Below, in pieces: positions 61,353 to 64,000 of a stretch of 64,000 nt of DNA (position 1 is its first letter; each line of letters opens with the position of its first letter). The stretch comes from Martinezella calliandrae (GTDB lineage Bacteria; Pseudomonadota; Alphaproteobacteria; Rhizobiales; Rhizobiaceae). Both the position numbers and the translations under genes were made by a program. The notes beneath the pieces were generated by a model. It was given only the letters and a program-made list of their open reading frames with translations. It was not told the DNA's origin and made no database searches. Where the stretch lies: positions 39,052-103,051 of the forward strand of contig NZ_JARFYN010000035.1 of assembly GCF_030272695.1 (NCBI RefSeq), written 5' to 3'.

Positions 61353-62441
61353 ATGAACATTAGAACGCTTCTTCTCAGCTCTGCGGCGGCGCTCGCCGCT
61401 GCCTCTGGTGCGCATGCTGCCGACGCCATCGTCGCGGCCGAACCAGAGCCTCTTCAGTACGTTCGCATTTGCGATGCCTATGGCACGGGATACTTCTTTA
61501 TTCCGGGTACCGAAACCTGCCTGAAGGTCGGCGGCGAAGTTCGCTCCGAGGGTGAATGGTATGACGCTTACAGCCCGACGAACCGCGTCGGCACGCTGTG
61601 GCATACGCGCGCCGAACTCAATCTCGATACCGCAACGGATACCGAATACGGCGCGCTGAAGACCAACATGGTTCTGCGTTGGGACTGGCAGGAAGGCGGC
61701 ACCACCGCTACGAAGCTGCTGTTTGCCAATATCAGCCTGGGCGGCTTCACGGTCGGCAAACTCGACTCGCAGTACAACCTCTATGCAGGTTACGCCGGCG
61801 ACGTGATCAACGACGACGTGATCTGGGACGGTCCGTACGAACTCAACCAGTTGACCTACAACTACGACGCCGGCAACGGCTTCACGGCGGTCATCTCGCT
61901 CGAAGATTCCAACTCCGCTGGCGACAGCGATGCCTTTGACGGAGCCTGGAAGACCTCCAAGGCCAACCATTATGCTCCGAACGTCGTTGCCGGCGCTGGC
62001 TACAAGTCCGGCATCTGGGGCATCAAGGTTGTCGGCGGGTACGACTCGATCGTCGAAGAAGGTGCGATCAAGGCCCGCGTCGACGCCGACTTCGGTGTCT
62101 TCTCGGCCTTCTTGATGGGCGGCTGGAACACCGACGGCGACAAGCTGAACCAGTATGCCGGCTCCAACCTGTCGGAAGATTCCTGCCCTCCGGGCCGTGG
62201 CGATCTCTGCGGCTGGGGTGACTGGGCTGCATGGGGCGGCGTCGCTGTTCCCTTCAACGACAAGCTGAAGTGGAACTTGCAGATCGCCTATACGGACTCC
62301 AAGATCTTCGCCGCCACCACGAACCTGAAGTTCAATCCGGTGAAGAACCTCCTGATCGAACCGGAAGTGTCCTACACCAACTGGGATTCGATCAGTCAGG
62401 ACCAGTGGGCCGGTATCCTGCGCTTCCAGCGTAGTTTCTGA
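61353..62441 (+). CDS. Rhizobial outer-membrane porin (RopA/porin_2 family)
   Basis: A 362-residue outer-membrane beta-barrel with a Sec signal peptide (MNIRTLLLSSAAALAAASGAHAADA). The family opening is YVRICDAYGTGYFFIPGTETCLKVGGEVRSEGEWYDAY, with two conserved Cys, and the protein ends in the Phe required for outer-membrane assembly (ILRFQRSF). Amphipathic strands alternate through the protein. RopA-type porins are abundant in rhizobia and support the taxonomic call. A strong terminator follows. Confidence 0.93.
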   Translation: MNIRTLLLSSAAALAAASGAHAADAIVAAEPEPLQYVRICDAYGTGYFFIPGTETCLKVGGEVRSEGEWYDAYSPTNRVGTLWHTRAELNLDTATDTEYGALKTNMVLRWDWQEGGTTATKLLFANISLGGFTVGKLDSQYNLYAGYAGDVINDDVIWDGPYELNQLTYNYDAGNGFTAVISLEDSNSAGDSDAFDGAWKTSKANHYAPNVVAGAGYKSGIWGIKVVGGYDSIVEEGAIKARVDADFGVFSAFLMGGWNTDGDKLNQYAGSNLSEDSCPPGRGDLCGWGDWAAWGGVAVPFNDKLKWNLQIAYTDSKIFAATTNLKFNPVKNLLIEPEVSYTNWDSISQDQWAGILRFQRSF

Positions 62442-62473
62442 TCAGATCGACCTCCGATCAGTAAATGGTGATT

Positions 62474-62502
62474 GGTCCGGTTTCCCTGCCGGACCTTTCC
62501 TT
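62474..62502 (+). terminator. Intrinsic terminator of the porin gene
   Basis: GGTCCGG / CCGGACC form a perfect 7-bp stem around the 8-base loop TTTCCCTG, followed at once by TTTCCTT. It begins 33 bases after the porin stop and is the most convincing intrinsic terminator in the window. Confidence 0.8.
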
Positions 62503-62522
62503 GAAGCACATTGAGGGACGCT

Positions 62523-63023
62523 TCAGCTTTGCAGTGTCTCGAGGCTCTTGGCAGCCGCAGCCTTGGGACAGCTCGGATCTGCCGCTTGCAATTCTTGCTG
62601 CTCGATTTCCTTCAATTGAAGAAGCGCGTCCGCAATCGTCAAGCCATTGAGCGCTCCCATCACGGCAAACTCCGCCCGGCGCGCGACACTTTCGAATAGC
62701 ACCGCAATATGCGTGCTCACAGGACAGCGGCAGGGGACATCATCGCGTGCGGCCCATAGCCGCTTGTCGAAAATGACCGAGCTATAGACGTCGTGAAGGG
62801 TGATTTCGCCTGCTGGCCGCCCCAGACGGATGCCGCCATTCTTTCCGGCGGATGAGATCAATATTCCACTTTGACTAAGCGGCACCAGCAATTTCCGAAC
62901 AAAGCTGGGATTGGAGCCGAGACCGGCGGCCAGTTCAAAGCTTGTGCACCGCAAGCCGTCCCGATTGTGTACGGCTACAGTCAAGACCATCTGAAATGCC
63001 GTCGGAAACCGAGTGTCTATCAT
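62523..63023 (-). CDS. Rrf2-family transcriptional regulator
   Basis: A 166-residue Rrf2 protein with the HTH pattern TSFELAAGLGSNPSFVRKLLVPLSQSGILISSAGKNGGIRLGRPAGEITLHDVYSSV. The Cys residues in VPCRCPVSTH differ from the three-Cys arrangement of Fe-S sensors such as IscR, so cluster binding is uncertain and a YwnA-like type is as likely. It is convergent with the porin gene. The neighbouring DsbA-fold gene, 222 bp upstream on the same strand, is a possible partner. Confidence 0.88.
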   Translation of the reverse strand: MIDTRFPTAFQMVLTVAVHNRDGLRCTSFELAAGLGSNPSFVRKLLVPLSQSGILISSAGKNGGIRLGRPAGEITLHDVYSSVIFDKRLWAARDDVPCRCPVSTHIAVLFESVARRAEFAVMGALNGLTIADALLQLKEIEQQELQAADPSCPKAAAAKSLETLQS

Positions 63024-63244
63024 TAAATTTTCGTAGCCTAGCCTCGCCTAACAACCCAGTGCCGCAGTTAAATGGCAAAATCGGCCGCTGTAAAGTAGAA
63101 GAAATATTCCTACAGGCTTTGCCGCCAAACAAAATTAATGCGTCGCACACAGATCTAGCTGCAGCGCACACAGTAATACTTGCAATCTGCGCGTAACTCG
63201 GCAAATCGATTTCAATCTCCGGAGTTATACGCAGCCGATGCCGC
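63024..63244. other. Gene-free interval with no recognised site
   Basis: This 221-bp stretch lies upstream of the Rrf2 gene and downstream of the DsbA-fold gene. It is somewhat AT-rich and should carry the Rrf2 promoter, but I see no clear palindrome or small gene. Confidence 0.4.
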
Positions 63245-63862
63245 TTACGGCTTGACGCCGTTGAGGTGGCTTTCGAGGAAATGCAGATTGTCCTGGCCCC
63301 AATAAAGTTCGTCGTCATACAGGAATGACGGAAATCCGAAGACGCCGTTCTTGATGGCAAATTCACGGTCCGCCGTCCACTTGCCCTGCACATCGGCGTC
63401 GCTCTCCCGCTTCGAAAGCGCGTCGCCATCGAAACCTGCAGCACTGGCGATCGCCTTGCGCACCGCGGGATTACCGATATCCTCGCCACGGCCCCAGAAC
63501 GCTTCCTGCAGGGCCTTCGTCAAGTCGAGCCACGGCTTTTTGTCGAGATAGGCGGCAATGACCATCAATGCTGCCGGTGCAGGATCGGCGAGCGGCGGGC
63601 GGTTTTCCAGAAGGAGCGTCTTGCCGCGAAGGCCGGCCCAGCGCTTGAGATCCCGCTGCCAATATTGCCGGCGAGCTTCAGGTCGGTTGCGCGAGAAGAT
63701 GCCGCCGTTCTCTTCGACGACGGTTGTGAGATAGGGCCTGATTTCCGCGCCTGTCTTTTCGACGAGATCGAGAAACGGCTCGAGGCCAATATACGACCAG
63801 GGCGAGCCGATGGAAAAAACATAGTCGATAATTTTGGTCACTGTCTGCCGCATCCCATGCAT
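63245..63862 (-). CDS. DsbA-fold protein, 2-hydroxychromene-2-carboxylate isomerase family
   Basis: A thioredoxin-fold protein of about 205 residues. The motif SIGSPWSYIG near the start, with Ser in place of the redox Cys, and VFGFPSFLYDDELYWGQDNLHFLE near the end are typical of HCCA isomerases/DsbA-like glutathione enzymes. Family members isomerise ring-fission products of aromatic degradation using glutathione. No aromatic pathway gene adjoins it. Starts at 63862 and 63853 are both possible. Confidence 0.85.
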   Translation of the reverse strand: MHGMRQTVTKIIDYVFSIGSPWSYIGLEPFLDLVEKTGAEIRPYLTTVVEENGGIFSRNRPEARRQYWQRDLKRWAGLRGKTLLLENRPPLADPAPAALMVIAAYLDKKPWLDLTKALQEAFWGRGEDIGNPAVRKAIASAAGFDGDALSKRESDADVQGKWTADREFAIKNGVFGFPSFLYDDELYWGQDNLHFLESHLNGVKP

Positions 63863-63918
63863 GATGATGAAAACCGCTCTCCAGAACCTAAACAAACCTG
63901 TTGCATAGCTGATTAAAG

Positions 63919-64000
63919 CTACGCAGCCGCCTTGTTGTCTGGTTCCTGCTTCCCGCGCAAGTCCACGACTTGTCGCATCGAGGCTCGTTTCACGCGGGGC
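63919..64000 (-). CDS. Probable 3' end of an unidentified gene, cut by the window edge
   Basis: On the minus strand an open frame enters from the right edge and ends with TAG at 63919, giving RVKRASMRQVVDLRGKQEP and DNKAAA as its last residues. The composition is like a coding C-terminus, but the piece is too short to assign, and chance openness cannot be excluded. Confidence 0.35.
   Translation of the reverse strand, partial: PRVKRASMRQVVDLRGKQEPDNKAAA

Overview
The window looks like a stretch of a Rhizobium-type alphaproteobacterial replicon. The supporting signs are a RopA-type rhizobial porin, a 108-bp RIME1-like palindromic repeat, a biuret hydrolase closely resembling the one I recall from Rhizobium leguminosarum, high GC, and the density of ABC-importer catabolic cassettes typical of rhizobial megaplasmids or second replicons. 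I see no rRNA, tRNA, CRISPR array, insertion sequence or phage gene.

Layout. (1) 1-4035: a 3'-truncated GH38 alpha-mannosidase, a fosmidomycin-resistance-type MFS exporter and a divergent AraC regulator. (2) 4100-14871: a sugar cassette with a LacI regulator behind two palindromic operators, a MalE/FGK-type importer, a GH127 beta-L-arabinofuranosidase, a DapA-fold lyase, an SDR and a GMC oxidoreductase. (3) 15124-16377: a 7Fe ferredoxin and a second DapA-fold enzyme. (4) 24744-16392, minus strand: a tightly overlapping eight-gene operon (SsuABC-like importer, FAD oxidoreductase, CaiB-type CoA transferase, enoyl-CoA hydratase, LysR, amidohydrolase) for an unidentified substrate. (5) 25011-35635: a purine region of two divergent operons. 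The minus operon encodes a small acylphosphatase-like protein, a Rieske protein, a GST-like protein and adenine deaminase. The plus operon encodes a BMP/nucleoside-type importer, a Rieske-oxygenase catalytic subunit with no Rieske cluster of its own, and guanine deaminase. (6) 35644-39026: a YdeP/FdhF-like molybdoenzyme and a lytic transglycosylase. (7) 39260-48564: a GntR-controlled ureide cassette with a second BMP-type importer, biuret hydrolase, a second isochorismatase-like hydrolase, a cupin and allophanate hydrolase. (8) 48586-61051: a flavin-reductase-like gene, then a peptidoglycan-recycling operon (AnmK, serine hydrolase, Dpp/Opp-type importer, MurQ, sugar kinase, a MurA) with a divergent RpiR/MurR-like regulator and two near-identical candidate operators. 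(9) 61353-64000: porin, Rrf2 regulator, a DsbA-fold isomerase, and the end of an unidentified gene.

The most interesting system is region 5. The catalytic subunit at 33405 resembles NdmC, and the GST-like gene at 26829 resembles NdmE, of the Pseudomonas caffeine N7-demethylase. The missing Rieske cluster may be supplied by the separate protein at 27461. Flanked by a purine-type importer and adenine and guanine deaminases, this suggests an undescribed N-methylpurine demethylation and salvage pathway. Region 7 reads as a complete import-to-ammonia route for biuret, and perhaps triuret. Regions 5 and 7 share the theme of recovering nitrogen from purines and ureides.
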